Source: Setophaga petechia
Taxonomy: Eukaryota; Chordata; Aves; Passeriformes; Parulidae
Direction: 5' to 3'
Assembly: GCA_024362935.1 (NCBI GenBank)
Contig: JANCRA010000010.1
Coordinates: 6,006,501-6,070,500, forward strand
DNA: 64,000 nt
Shown here: one piece after another, positions 13,701-28,800 of the stretch
Numbering within the stretch: the first letter of the stretch is position 1
Layout: every line of letters begins with the position of its first letter
The notes under the pieces: model-generated
The model's database searches: none
Told to the model about the DNA's origin: nothing
What the model saw: only the letters and a program-made list of their open reading frames with translations
Made by a program: the position numbers and the translations under genes

Positions 13701-16700
13701 CGCTCAGCCTTTGAAAGAGACTGGGGATATGGCTTGTTGCAGATTGTCCTGTTTATTCTAGTATAGCTCTTCAGCTTTAGTAGCTCTGAAGACCAATTTA
13801 TCTGTGCAGTAAAGAGATCTGACAAATTTATGGATGCTCAGAATCCACCAGCTGGTATTGAGAGAGCTCATGATTTTGGCTTCTGTGGTAGCATAGATAG
13901 ATTGCTGCTGCCCCTGCCGTGCTGCGGGGGTGCCCTCCAGCTTTTCAGACTGGTTGGACAGATTTATTTCCTCTGCCTGCCGTGGAAGGCATTACTCTGG
14001 TGCCCATCCTCACTGCAAAGGCAGTGTCTGCTGAGTAAACACAGGTACAGCCATTCCTGAGCATGTCCGGGAGCTCCTGTTTTCCTGGAAGCATTGAGTG
14101 TATGATGCCTCCTAATAGTAGCCCAGTGTAATAGCACAGAGATCCAGAGAAAGCCCTGTGTTCTCCAGTATTTCTCACTGGTATGAGTGAATAATAATAG
14201 ACCTACATCTACATCTTTCCTTGGAGGAAACAGGCAAATTTTGTGCGTGGGGTCATGGGCACATTGCCAAAATCTCCCACTCATGAGGTAGATCTTCCTT
14301 TCAATCACAGATGGCAGATTCTCTGAGAACAGGGTGCACACAATCCCTGTCTCCATTACCTGAGCTCCCCAAAGGTCAGTGTGTGAGACCACAGATTCCT
14401 TCAGGGATGTAGAATTCCTTCGTAGTCACTCCATACTTTATGCTGCAGCTGCCCTTGGAGCAATAGAACTTTCTTTTCTAGCATGGGTGAAACTCTGCAG
14501 AGTGTTTCCTCAGCTGCACCCTGCTCTGCCAAGCTATCTCTGGAGGGAGCAAGCAGCAAGAATCTCCTGCTTCAGCTGCTGACCATGGCTCTGCTTTAAT
14601 GTGCCATCTCTCTGAATCCCAGAAGTCTCCAGAACTGCAAATGTTTTTCTTCTGTGGTGGTTGTGTCATATCCTAGGGGAAAAAACACAAGTCAGGTGTT
14701 GTAGTGATGGAAGTTCTCTGCCTAGGAGACTGCGTTGCATCCATCTGTCCTGAGGCTGCTTGTCCCCACCTGGCAGATGCAGGGACCTCCACCAGGCTGG
14801 CAGGTGGCCCAGCTGCCCAAGTTAGTGTAGTGTCCTTTGGTGAGCTGGTACATGGAGTTACTTTAATGGGAGACCTCTTCCCGTCCCAGAGGAGAAGGAA
14901 CATCTTTGTGTTGCACCAGAGCAGCCAGGGGTTTGTCACAGTTGTTTTTGCAAGGGCAGGTGGTGGCTCCCCGTGGATGTGAGGTGACCTAATGCCCTCA
15001 GCTTGCTGGGGCTGTGCAGGAGCATGACTGACTGCGCTCATTCCTAGGATCAAGAAGCTGGGTTGCCTCTTGGATTGGCTGCCTTTGTCATGTTGCCATC
15101 CTGCCTTCTTTCCAAAACTATCTTTGCTTTGGCACAGACAGGGCTGCTGTCACTACAGGATCTTTTCATTTGGTCTTCTAAAACTCCAGAGATATTTTTT
15201 TTTGTCTTCACACTGCTTACAGCCCCTATGAGAACAACATTATGGTTTTCCTTTATTTAGATCTTTGATATAACAAACTATGGTGAAGTAACACATTACT
15301 ATGTGTCAGTTGTTCAGTAGAAACTGTGTCTGTATAGAGACAAGACTTATTTTAAATCTCAAGTCTTTGATCTCTATATCTGAAGCCAAAGAACAGTAAT
15401 TTTAAGGCAGGCTTTCAGGATTTTTAGCCAAACTATTGCATGCTAGCAGGGACCCTCCATTTGCTGTCAAAATTCACTTTGCTAAGACACGTCTGTTTCA
15501 GAGGCAGAATGTTCCTTATTCCAGTGCTCACAGAGCAGCTTCCTGGAGCTCTAAATGTGTCCCTACTCCTAAGTATTAAGCATTTGTGCCATTTTCAGTG
15601 CAGAAGACAGCCGAGCATGCTTTGGGAGCATCCGTAAAGGATTGTGTATACATAGAAGCACTTAAGGGAAAGCAGAAGTCCTCGGCAATCTATGTGCACC
15701 CTCTCCTTGCATTCTGATTTCATCTGTCGTACACAGCCTGTGGTACTGTAGACTTGCACAGCTGAAAGGAAGTAGCTAAATAAGGTACAAGAGTCCTTTT
15801 ACACAGTTGACCTAAAACTTAAGGGGAGATGAGGACATGAGTGTTTTATGGCTGTGCTAGGGCCAAAATCTGGGCAAGTTCAGGTGTTCCTGTTGGAAAA
15901 ATCATTTGGACAGTGTAGCTGTGCTGCAGCGTGCTCAGAGATTGTGTGGGGCAAATACCACACAAGGATTTCTTTCCTTTTTGACAGAGTTTATGTTGAT
16001 CATATATACTATTGCAAATCATTACTCCGTTCTAATTTCTTGTGCATCCTTAAACTGTAGTATTGTACTGATCAATAGGTGAAGAGGCCAGGATTTATAT
16101 CTTCATGTGAAACCTTGCCTGTGAAGTTAGGCCTCTTTGAGTCAAAAACTCCACACTGTTCTTTAGCAGTGGTTTTGCTTTGCTGGTTTGATTGCTTTGG
16201 TTTTACTTCTGTGGCCTGAAGAATACCAGAGGGTGTCCAAGAGCTCTCACTCACAGAGGAGCACTGCTTACCTTGGGATGCCTGTGCAGCCAGTTCCTGC
16301 CATTGGGTGCCTGGCCTGGTTCCTCCGTCAAAATCCCATGCCCTGCTTCTGGTAACAGCACCTAAATTGTTGGCATTCTGACAGGCAAACTCTGAAGGCT
16401 TCGGAAACAAAAATATCCAAGCTCAGCAGCTGCTACACAGAGCTGAACCAGCCCTATGGAGGAGGCAGGGAACAGGCACAACAGTTGGTGGCAGGAGCCT
16501 CTGTAGTTGCTCCCCCTTAAGAACCAGCCTTGAGCCACTTGGTTTTGTTTCAAATGTTGTCCTCTGGGTAATGTGATTGTTGCAGATGGTGGAAAAATCA
16601 GCAGCCATTGCTTTTTGAAGGTGTGGTGCCATTGTTCCACAGGCTTCCATTTCAGTTGCCTCCTTGCCATGGCCTAAAATGGAAGGATGCTGTGGAGGAG

Positions 16701-19700
16701 CTGGGGGCAGGGGGGCAGAGCAGGGGTGGCGTGCCGCCCAAGGCTGATGTTACTCCGTAGTTCTCACATCCTGAGTGTGCTTGTCAGATCCATGCAAAGC
16801 TCTGGATCTGGAGGAGGGGAAAAGTGTCAAGCCCCCACACGTCTTCAGCAGTGGTTTTCAGCAAGTGGCTCCAGGCTGCTCTCTTCTTGCATCACCACTT
16901 CGGTGCTGTCTGGGCAAGGACAGCTCGTAGTGAATTCCAGAACGCTGCGTCCCTCTGCGAGCCGACCACAAGAGCTGAACGTCTGGCCTGGAGCTGCATT
17001 TTGGCAGGATATGGGGGCCATGGTTATTGTTTTTGTACATGTTATTGCTGCTATGTTTGTGAGTTCGGTGGGGGAGAGCAGAGGAGGGGAAAGTGCAGAA
17101 GGAGAAATGTGCTGGGCTTCTCCTTAACTGTCTCCATGTAATGCTTGGAATGATCCTCTGGCGTACATCCCTCCAAGCGTCTGAGCTTTTGTGTCTGTAT
17201 AGCATTCAGCCTTGCACTCTCAGTTGTGTCATGCTGGATTTCATCCGTGTCTAAACTACTCATTCCCTTCATGAGGACTGGGATGTAAATGTCCTCTTAT
17301 TGCAGAGCAAATAGAATGAAAACTTCTGCAATCTTGCTTTGTGTTTCTCATGAGGTCTCCTACACATAGAAGTAAGATAGTGCTCTGATCTTGCCTTGCT
17401 GATTACAGCAAGCTTTCAAAAATCCTCTCTGAAGGGGAACCAGGAGCATTATGGCCTGACAAATATCATTCATGTAGCCGTTTTCTAAACAGAAGGGGAA
17501 GAAGTGACTCGAGAATTCTGGATTTGAGTAAGGCTTTAAAATGTACCACGTGAGGCTGCACACTGTGCAGGGAGTAGCAGAGGTGACTGCCTGGAATGCA
17601 GAGCAGTCTCCCAGCAAGGGGCAGCACTGCTTCTGGAGAGCAGCTGCCTTCTGCAGAGAGGAGAACTCCTTCATTTGCAAAATGTGATCCGATGTGGCTG
17701 TACTGCAGAGCAGAGTGGATGCTGTGAGAACAGCTGAATCAATTTGGTTCTGTCAATTCTGCCAGCTGAAACCACACCTCTAGTTCCAGGTGCCCACTTG
17801 ATGTACGAGTGTCAAGTGCCTTTAGCTGCCTTCCACTACAGATGTTGTGCTGCTGGACTGCATCTTCCACTGAGCTGAACAGCACACAGATTGATAAATT
17901 TCCATTTAGCATAATTATATTGACTAAAATAATATGGGAAAGGGGAATAAATTCCTCTATGAGGTGAAAGAGGTGCTAGATTCAAATTGGAGTCTTATTA
18001 ATAGAGGCAAAGGTGCAAAGTCAGGATTGTGTTGTTAGAACAGCATGCAAAGAGTTCCTAGAACAAAAAAAAAATCTTTAAAAAAACGGGAGGGCTTGAC
18101 GATGAAATAATTTTGTGTGGTCTGGTCTTTGATGTGGTAAAGAACAAAGAGTAAAGTGAGACAGAAGGGAAAACAAGAGAGTGCAGCAAATGTTTTTAGG
18201 CAGAGGCTTGAGGGAGGTGGGGGCTGTTTCCCAGGAGGCTGGAATGCCTTGCCTGAAAAAAGCATGCATGGAATTACCTTTTCATGGAAGGTGAGGGGCT
18301 GAAGCAGTAGGTACCAGATACATACCTGGGTTGAAAATACTGGAGTTGAGATGTGCATCTTGAGTAGAAGGGAAGATGAACTCCTCACCAGGACAGCTAG
18401 GTGCCTGAAGTGGCACATATCCCTTGCAGACCAGCTTTCCCCTCGCTCCAAACCAGCCAAAAGAGCTGCAGGAAGAGGGAGCCAAGCCCTCTCACTGCTT
18501 ATGCCCATGTAGGATCATCATCTCTGCCCATGATATCTGGAAAGTGCTGTTTTGGAGTGTGGTGGCCTTGGCACATGAAGGGTGAGGTTGTGACTTTAGG
18601 TTGTTCCTCAGCCTTCCAGTTCTTGAGATAGTTTCAACATCAGGGATGGATCTTGAATTGGTCTTAGATTCTGTAGTGTTCACCCTGCACTTTGGGACAT
18701 AATATTTCAGTGTGGGTAGCTGGAGTACACAGTTAAATCAGTGGATCCCTTCTGCAGTGATGGAGCTGTCCAAGGAATGAGAAGAGTAAAGGCTCTATAG
18801 TTTCTTGAATCTAAACTTAAAGCTCCCACACCCTCTTATGTGTGCAGTGATATCTATACCAAAATGAGAAAGTTGGAGTTCTCGTTCCTGCTCAGCTGCA
18901 CTTTTTCATAATGCAAGGGATTGGACTTCAAAAAGTAAGCAGGTGTTGAAAGAAAAATAGCAAAGGCAAAGGAATTGTGTTAGTTCTTTCTGAAATATTG
19001 CCCAATTAAAATGCTGGCTATTCGTGTGAAATATATCTGCAGCAAGGTACTTGGAAATGATTTATCAACACTTACTTTGGAGAGTGCTGCCTCCAAGGTA
19101 GCACAACATGTGAAACTGGCAATGGAAAGTCACTATGACTTAGAAAAAACAAACAGCAAAGCAATTATTTCTTGCCCTAAGAAACGGTGTGACTGTCACT
19201 GGGTTGTGTAAGGGAAAGTGGGAACGCTACTATTAATGTTCATGGTAAACTGCACAGTTAATCATCATCCAGCTAGTCTCTGGTTTCTTTCTTTTTCATT
19301 CTGAGGTAGAGGGGTGGTGGTTAGAGGGCTTGTCATTGGAGGGAAAGGGAAATTGATGATTTAATGTGGCTTTCTGTATGACAAGGCACTAACATGACTC
19401 CCGTCTGTATTTAAATGCTGTCCCCAGGTTACGACTATGGCTATGTCTGCGTGGAGTTTTCACTCTTGGAAGAGGCCATCGGATGCATGGAAGCCAACCA
19501 GGTTGCTTTACAATTCGGTCAATGCTGCTAGAAGATTTTAAATTTTTTTTTTGGTGGGGTGGTGGAAAGCTGATGAAGTGAAGGAAGATCTGTTCTTGTA
19601 TAATACACAGCAGCGCGGTTTAAATGTTGTTGTTACCAGAATCTTGTATCAGGCTTAGAAATGCCAGCAGGAAAGAGCTGCTGGACAGCAAGTGGTCTGC

Positions 19701-19853
19701 CCTCCTCCCTGGTGTGTGTCAGCACGCTGGCTCAGTCAGAGGCTGGTGGCTGACAGACTCCCACTGCAGGTTTTGACCCTGCTGTTTTTGTGCTCACTGG
19801 AATGCAGTTGGGAAGAGCTGTGCTGGCAGTAAACGCTTCCCCCGGCTGTTGGT

Positions 19854-19891
<38 letters not shown>

Positions 19892-22800
19892 TCACTCACA
19901 CATGTGACTGTAGGTGCATACCCTCGTGTGCAGCTCTGAGTCAGCTGTGACTTGAGTGCTCCACTTTGCCATATGCCTTATGTGTGGGAGAGATGCTTCA
20001 TTGTGCATCTCCCCCTTATCTGTCCTGTCCTTTAGCAACCTGGAGCTGCAGACACAAGGAGTACCCTCATGTGCAGTTGAGCCTGGTAAACCTGAACATT
20101 TCCAGCCCTTGAAAGGACAAAATGACTGAAATCCCCAGTAACCATCAAGAGGGGCCTTTACTATGACCTGGTATTTGAAACTAGAGCTGTTTTCTCCTAT
20201 ACAAGAGTGAGATGCATAAAATTTGTTAGATAAAACATAGATTCCCTTCTCATACTGCCCTCCTTGTGCCTTGAAACTGCAAATGATGGATCCCTCGACA
20301 GAGGCAACTTCTGATCCCCCTTTCTTCACCATATCCCTTAAGTCTCCTCTTTGCTGCTTTCTTCCTCCTAATTTGCCTGAGTAAGGATCCATATCAATTA
20401 TCTTAAGCCTTTTTACCTGAATCCTGGGTCTTGCTGTCATGGGAGGAGAGTTATGAGTCAGATTCAGAGCTGTGCATCTGCAAAAATGTACTTACAGTTA
20501 ATGAGTCTTCACAGCTGGGGTTTCAAAGGTCCCACTAAGCGCTCGCATTTGCCTCTATTTTCAGTTACAGAGGTATTGCAACTTACAAAAATGTTTTACA
20601 GAAATAATTCTGTTGCTGGGAAAGAGCCTGGCACATTCCCACCGAGGTGGTGGTGAGGAGCAGAGAGAGAGAAGGCTCCAGAATTAATTATTACTTTTAC
20701 CATCAGTGACAACTTTTATTTTCCCTTCAGTGTTTCTACAATTCCCAATTTATTTTGTTGCCACTGGGGAATCTATAATTATAGATGACACTGCTTTTAA
20801 CCGATTGGCTCTCCATATTCTCTCCACCATTCTACTCATATGAAATAACTTCCTATGCAAGAGCAATTCCCAACTATCTGGGAATTTGGGAATCCCTCTT
20901 TTTCTGATTGTTGATACCTGCTCTGCCCTTTCTCCCATTTGGAGTATGTAGAATTGGGCAGGTGTTCTAACTTGATCAGGTTTGGTCCATTGCTACAGCA
21001 GAGGGCCTGTAGGCACCAATCCTTAAACTGAACTGAGTGCCTGCAGGTGCCCAGTAAATCACTGCACACACATGCATGGGAAGAAGCTCTGGCTGCTGTT
21101 CCACTGCTGCTTTCACTGACCTCCCCAGCATCAGTTACAGCAGCCATTCAGGCTGGGGAATGCCTTCCTTAACTGCTAGTGACAGGAGTTGAGGTCCCAG
21201 CCTTAGACACCTGGGATGTGCTAAAAACAGACAGGGTATGAAAATCTTCCAGTTTTCTTCCTGCTGTACCTGGCTCTGTGTGTATGCAGATGAAAGCTGG
21301 GAGGTGGAGTGCTTGGAAGGGATCATCTCCCAAGCTTCCATATGCCAATCTTCATCATGTTTTAGTAGAACTGCAGGTGTTAGTAATTAGAGAAGTTGGA
21401 AATGTGGGGTTTGGGATGACCCAGGCTACGTGCATTTGGTCAGGAGAGCTGTAATTTCTGGATTGCCCCACATAGGTTAACTTGACTAATCTGCTTTTGA
21501 TTGAACATGAAAAAGAGCCCTTCTAATTACCTAAATCAAAAAAGAAAAAAAACCTAGCAATATTTGTACCTGACATACTGCAAAGGAAATAGGTGACTTT
21601 AAAATTCTCAGTAAGAGATAAATAGAGATCTTCAGAAAGGGAGTTATGAGTTGTCCCTTGAGAATAGATATTCCACTTCAATGACTTCCAGGGTAGAGTT
21701 GCAAGATCATCTCCTTAGACTGAGAGTCTGCATTTTTGCAAGCTGCAAAACTAAAAATCTGTGTTAGCTAAGACGCAGATTCTTTGATAGTTCAGTTATT
21801 TTCAGAAGGTTATCAACTGTCCCTGTCAAATTCAGTCACTTGTGAGAGCATAAATAGCAAGTGACATGCTGGTCCCTCACTAGTCAACCTGCCTCTTTCT
21901 CAGGCATCTAGAGGCTGGGAATAAATAGCTTGTGCAAAACCAACATTTTTGATGCTGTTTAATGTCTGTTGAACTGCCCCTGCCTGAAGAACAATTTGCT
22001 ACATCTCTATATGGTATCATTCTGATATTGTGAAATCCTTTTGTTTTACTCAACACACCCTAGCACCCGCTTAAGATCATTGCCAGACTTGCAAGCTACA
22101 GATTTACCAGGTTCAACTCCCTCCATTCAGTAAATCTTAGCATGTGTACGTGACTGCTGAGATTTGAGGGGGCTTTTCTGTTACATACATTGTGATAAGG
22201 AAACACCCATATTCTGTTACATACATTGTGATAAGGAAACACCCATATTCTGTTACATACACTGTGATAAGGAAACACCCATATTCTGTGTTGCCCTGAT
22301 TTTGCAGCAGAGTTTCATTCCATGTTATTAACTGCCTCAGCTAAAGTAATGACAACAGATGCCTTATTAATTGCTTTTACTCGTTGCTTGTTGCATTGGC
22401 AACTTATTCCAGTGCCAAGGTCCCACCTAATATGCATGGAAGGTTGCTGCTATTCCCAGCGTGGAGGTGCTGGGCACAGGGCTGGATGAGTGAGGTGCCA
22501 GGTGCTGCCTCTCCCAGTGGCTTTGTGGGGGCTGTGCCCTGGCAGGGCAGATGAGCTGTTGATTTGTTGTGCAGAGCCTGGATCCAGCCCTTAGAGCAGC
22601 CTCATGGTTGGTGATGCTCCTGGTGGCCTTTTGTTTCACGGTGGCTGTCACTAGAGTTGTGTGAGACCTTTTCTGTCTGTGATGAGCTGCTTTTCTGTTG
22701 GGGAGAAAGTTCTTTTGAATGGAAAATGGAGGTTTCTGTCTGCTAAGTTGCATGTTTTTTGCTAAATAATTTTCCCTCCCTTATTCTCATTTTTGAAAGG

Positions 22801-25800
22801 GTGGGATGTGGCATTTGGCGTTTCTTTGGCGTAGCCCCTGGTGTGGTAGTGTTCCTGTCTGAGGGCTCCAGGTTGGCTTCTTGGAAGCAGCTTTGGGAAT
22901 ACATCCCATGGCTGCCTTTGGCCATAGGCATGGGTTCTTTTTGCATTCCTCCTTCACGTGTAGAAAAAAACAGACATAACAAACATGTTACTTGGTGTGA
23001 GAAAATCAGGTGGGAAATGAAGTACCCTTTGTACTGTTGTGTGTCATAAAGGCAGGAGGAACAGAAATGGAAGGAGCTTGTCTCTGCTGCTTGCATATTT
23101 TAATTCTCTGAGTGTTTTCACTGAAATGGAATTGGTTGTTACACATATGGAAGCAAGAGGGGTTTTTTGAGCTCAGGAGCAAATGGTTTGTCTCATCTGA
23201 CTCTGTAGTACTGTCTCCAAATCTGCTTAGGCCTCAAACTTAGCAACATTGGCTGGCTGCATGAATATTTCCTAGCTTGTTGCTAGTAACTAACAACTTT
23301 GTAATCCTTTCCTCCTGTTTCTCAAGAAAGAGAGCAAGAGGAGAGCTATAGCATGAACCTTAAAAAATGCATACGCTGTGCATTATTGTGCAGGTCTCCA
23401 GGCATGTGCTGGAGTGGTTGTTCAAGACTTGCTCTTGTGCCTTCCTACACTGAGGCAGGTACTTGTTAGAGCAGTGTCTCTGCAGTGCTGTCCTGGTTCA
23501 GCTTGCTGAGCACACCAATGTCTCCACTCCCTGCTTGTTTTTTACTGGAGAGAGTAAGAGGGATTCTTACTGGATTTGGTGGGTGTCACTCGAGCATGTC
23601 CCACTGCTGTGCAACTAGAAACATCAACTGTGTGTTTCTCCTGCTCTGAGCCTATTTTCCTGTATCCATTCACTGCAGGGCCTTTCTGTATTCTGTGTGA
23701 ACAGAGCTTCTGGTGCAGATCATATTTCACAGGCTTTTCAATGTAGTTGTTGGTGTTAAAATCCACAAGATGCTGTGACAAGCAGGCGAAGCTTAGGACT
23801 TTCTGTCCTGAAAACATTTGCAGTAACAAGCCACAACTCTGTGTGGCTTCCCAATTAAATAAGGAAGGAGCATGTGCTTATCCTGAGAATGGAACTTCTC
23901 CTGTGACCTGTAACCTTGGGGTATTTATTGAAGCCTGTGGTACAGGGAGTGTGTTGCAATTCGTAAAAGAAAATGTGTGTCCAAGCATCAAAAGTAATTG
24001 CTTTCCTTTTGGTAGAATGGGCCTAATTGTGGAATGTGGAATTTTTTTTTCTAGAGTCTGCCAGGTTCGCCCTGTAATGGAAGATGACACCTGCCTCAAA
24101 TGCATTTTCACGGGCTGTCTGGTATCCATCGTGTATTCACTTGACAATGTTACTCTGTCTCTTTAGCTTTAACCTGCAGTTGAGGGTGGTGGTGGCATGT
24201 CCACAAATACACTGAAATCCATTTGTGTGTTAGGCTAAGGGTGCTGGAGATCTGTTGCTTTTGATCTGTTCTCCTTGGATCCGCAGGTGGCCTTATATTC
24301 TGCTTTTCTTGTTGCATATCAGATGTGTGGATTTTGGTCAGGTTGTGTCATTAGCACCTCCTTTTCCCCTCATCTCCCTCACCCCCACGAAGCCTGTCCT
24401 GCTTTTGATTGTGGATTTCTAGAAATCTGCTTTTGGAGTCTTCCACTTTGAGTGAGGGAAAGGCTTGTATACCTAGGCAGTTTCTTCTGTAAACATCCCA
24501 ATGGTTTGGGAAACATGCACATTGTGGAGGAATTTTATGAGCCACCTGACCTATGGAAAGTTCTCTCCACAGGCTAGTGGATGAGTGGATTTCCAGGCAG
24601 CAGAGCTGATTTGGGGTTTTTTTGTATCTGATTCAGTGTGTGACCTTGTCACGAGTTCACCCTGGGCTTACATCACAGAGGCTTGACATGTTGAGTCAAT
24701 CATTTTTTCGTTCCCTCTCGTGTCTCACTAATCACTGCATTGTACCAGCATTTAACTGGAGTTGTCAGCTTTGGGGGTGAGTATGGAAGCCTGCAGTGGG
24801 GAGCTCCTGCAGCTGGGCAGGCACTTGACTGTGAATAAGCAGTTGGATCTGCCTGCAGTGACCTGTGACAGGGCTGGGTGCGTGGGTGTCCATGTGTGTA
24901 TCCTGCAGTGAAGCTGTGATAAATGCACTGCCTGTTTGGAAGGACTGGCTTAATCTCTGCGTGCTGCAGAGACCTTCCATGTGCAGAGAGGGGTGGCTTT
25001 TGTTGTAAAATGTAACTGCCAAAAAGTACCAAAAATATTTCTCTGGACCTTTTTCTCTTCTGTCTTCTCAACATCTTCTGTCATCTCAGCTCTCCAAGCC
25101 GTGTGAATCCTCTTAGTCCCTCTTCCTTTGGCACAGAAGGTTGTAAGAGATCTTCTGCCAGAGACTTCACACACTCTTCCTTTCAGCCAATAGTAGCTTC
25201 CCATCAATGTGTTTTCTCCAGCCCTTCCCAGATAAAAAAACTACAACCTCCTTCTTGGCAGCTCTGTCCTGCCTTGCCTCAAGAAGCAAACCATGCTATC
25301 CAATGTGTTTTAAAATAAGTTCACTTTTCACTAGAAGAGTTGTGAAGCTGCATCTTCCTGCTCTGCTTGTGTGATTCCCAGCTTGCCATGTCCCTCCACC
25401 TCCCTGCTCGTATTCCAAAATCTTGTCCTCCTTTTTCCTTCAGCCTCACCTTACCCATGTGGTGGGACTGTGTGTGTTTGCTGCTGCTGAACTGCTGCTC
25501 TGCAATGGAATTGTCCCAGAGGACAGCTCCTGGGTGAGCTGGCTGGAGCATGCAGCACATGCTTAAGTGGGACTTCCTCAGTATCTCTGATTGCTGCTGG
25601 GGATGTGTGGCCCAGCAGGGTTATCTCAGGACTCAAATATTGCTGTATATTACAGAATTATCTATTCTGTGTGCTGAGGTTGGCTTGGGCTGCTGTATAA
25701 ATAGGTTGTTTCACATAAAGCATCACTCCCTACCCTTCTCTAAAATGAAACTGCTCTCCCTCCTGGCCCCTGCATTTCTCTTCTGGTGATGGGTTTGTTG

Positions 25801-28800
25801 GAATTTTTTGCCCATTGACATCAACAAATCTGTGTGATGGTGTAACTCTGAAATAACCATTCTTTCCCTATAGATTATAAACACCTTGTGAATCAAGTTG
25901 TTCTCTGTTGGATTAGATGTTCTGTTTACAATGCCAGGAGCTGGAGGGAATAATTGTGATTTCCTGAAATTTGTTTCAATAACTTGATCTGTGAGTGATC
26001 AACAAGACAGGTTTCCAGTCCTCTCTGGTTGATTGGCTGTGTGATCTGATATATCAGTACTTGTGCAGCATCACTCACAGCTGCTGGGCAGGAAAAGGTT
26101 GGATATTCCCTGCACTGGTGGCTCAGAGTGAGGAACCACCATGGGACAGCCGGACCTTTGGTCATGCCCGGCACTGGTGTTGTAAAAATGAGGGTACTTG
26201 AAAGGTTCTGCATGCAGAGTGCAGCGTGTACCATGGGTCAGTCTGCCTCTGCCCCTTCCATAGGGCTAAGGTTGTGTTGTAGAGGACTCATTGGCAGAGC
26301 ATTCCCTAAGAAATAGCTTTGGTTTGGTCATTTTCAGTACACAGAGCATTTTCCTGAGTGATGAGGCATCTGGAACACTCATCCTTTGAATTCGTTTCTA
26401 GGTGAGATCTTGCCTTGAGCTAGGAAAGATTTGAAGTAATCTTTGGATGCATGGGCAGGATACAGATGGCACCCTGTCTCTGTAGCTGTCAGGTCCTCTC
26501 CTCCTAATGTGTTAATGGAATAATTGTGTGCCGGTGGGGAAATCTTAGTCATAGATTATGCTGTGTGTGCTACCTATAGGTGCAGTTTCACCTTAAAACA
26601 GAGCCATGGTTTACTGCTGGGTGCTCTTTCTCACAGACTGTATGTTTTTTAATTGAGTTTGCATTCATCATTAGTTGATTTTCTGTGAAGATCTGTAGAA
26701 ACTTTAAATATATCCCTGTGTAACCAATTGGAAGGTGTGTGCCTCTTATCCTCAGCGTGCTTCAAAGGAACATGGTAAATCAGGTGTAGGACAGACAGTG
26801 TGGTACAGCAGTTGATAGATTGTGTATATGGTCAGAAGGGGATTTTGGATTAGGATGTAAAATCCCTTGATCAAGCTCCTATATGAAAGTAGTAGGACTC
26901 ATGCCACTAATTTGCTTTGATGCTTTTGAAGTCATCCTCTAAGTAAGCTGGTGACTAACCAAGCTGCAGCTGCACTCTCAGAAATTCCCTCTGTACTCTT
27001 AGAAGTGGACGGTGCTGATGATACCACTGAAGAGTCTTAAGGGAGATGAGCAGGCAGTGAGAGGGAAATGTCTGGACTGGTTCAGTAATCAATCAAGACA
27101 TCTCAGTGAATGTACCACAACTTTCATTTCCAGAGTGAGACCATTTCCTATCACGGTTTTGCCATAATGGTTTGCACAGGACCCGTCACTGAGAACGAGG
27201 TGACAGAAATTGTTGGGCTGAGTCCAATGAGTCCTCAGCCTAATTCCAGCAATGTCGAGGGGAACACCAGATATGTTTCACAAGCATATGAGCCAGATGA
27301 TAATGCTAGGACTCCATCTGGACTGTTTTGATAAGTGGGAGCACACCAAAATGTTGCAGTTTTCATTTGATGAGTCGTTGTTGTGAGCTTCAGCCTTGGA
27401 ACTGTTCGTTCATGCTTTTGTGCTATCTTAGCAGCGATTGCTTTTCCATTATTTGATGCACTGCTGGTGTTGGATTGCTGGAACAGGAAGGTAAAATGTT
27501 GACTCCAGAGGTGGAAAAAAATGTTGAACTGCACGCTTCCTGGGGTTAAGGAAGAAGGCAGAACCACTATTTCCTTCTCTTCAAAGAAATGGTCTGCCTA
27601 GCCTTCTGTAGAAATCATGTATCTAGGGTTTTGATAGTGAGAGAGAGCTAGAATTCCCTTCAGATGTGGATTTTATTCTGTTTTCTTCCCAGCTGAGTTT
27701 GTGTTGGACCTTTTCAATTTAAATAACGGAAATTTGGCTGTCTGGAATTGGGGTTCATTCCAAAGGAGTACATTGCATTTTGCTGTTTTCTGCTAGGGTT
27801 GTGAGACTCATGCGAGTAAAATATTAAATTCAGATTCAAGTTTGAAGATGGAAGATCAAAGCTCTGGCACTCAGCAACTTTTATTTGTGAATTTCTGTTT
27901 CCATTCAACTGTAACTGGGTTGTTAATGTTCTTGTCTAGAAATGAAATTATTACAGTGGAAAATGGGGGCGGCACGCCTAAATGGGCTATTGTGTCATTA
28001 TCCATCAATCACAGGCAACAAGGAAACAGGTATTTAACACAGGAGGACACAGAGTTATTATCCACCTCATTCCCCTGCAAGCCACAGGGCACCTTCTAGA
28101 CTCTTATTAAAGCTTTAATACCTACAGAGAGCACAAGAAACACTGTGTGCTACAAGATCAGAGATCATGAGTTTTGCTGTCATTCTGCATCTGTGCAGGA
28201 CCACGAAACACAGGAGGGGGAAGAGCAATGAAAGTGCTGGCAGGCAAAATCCCTCTGCACTGCTGAGGAAAGGCACCAGCTTCCCAAGTCCTCTCACATA
28301 AGGGGGAGAATTTCTTCTTCCATCGTATCAGGGAATCTGTGAATGGGACAGCCACTGACAGGTCCTCAGTAGCACTGTGTGACCAACTTACTGAATCCTG
28401 CCTACAATTGCTGCCAGAAGAGGGTTGTGTGGGAAAATCTTGGAGCTGTTTTGTACAAGGAGATGTAGGACGGAGGTGGAAAGTTCTTCCTGGCTTCTGC
28501 AGAACAAAAGCTATCAGATGTAAAGGAGCAGTCTGCCTGAAGGTTTATTTTGTGGTGCTCTTGCACTGTGTGTATGTGTTGACAGCTACCAGATGTTGCA
28601 TCCAACAACATGCCTCCTGCATCTCCATCTCTTCAGGCCGCCTATAAGTTCAGTTAGTTATGCCTTCCACAGGATGAACAAACAGCTTCTGAAGGACAGG
28701 GGTCTAAAATCAAGTCTGTCATGTAAGGAATTATATTTTTAATGAGGGTCAAAGCTATAAAGCTGCAAACATAAGATACAAGTGTTTAAAACTCTGAAAC

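Noticed and set aside
19892..20440. Minus-strand open frame of 182 codons next to the CA microsatellite
   Set aside because: Its C-terminal part is read from repeat-derived sequence, and the rest has no recognisable family or splice context.
22109..22120. GGTTCAACTCC, resembling a tRNA B box
   Set aside because: No A box or cloverleaf-forming arms upstream or downstream.
23485..23520. TGTCCTGGTTCAGC-like string resembling the start of some passerine LTRs
   Set aside because: Similarity ends after about 15 bases. No paired LTR, primer-binding site or retroviral reading frame was seen.
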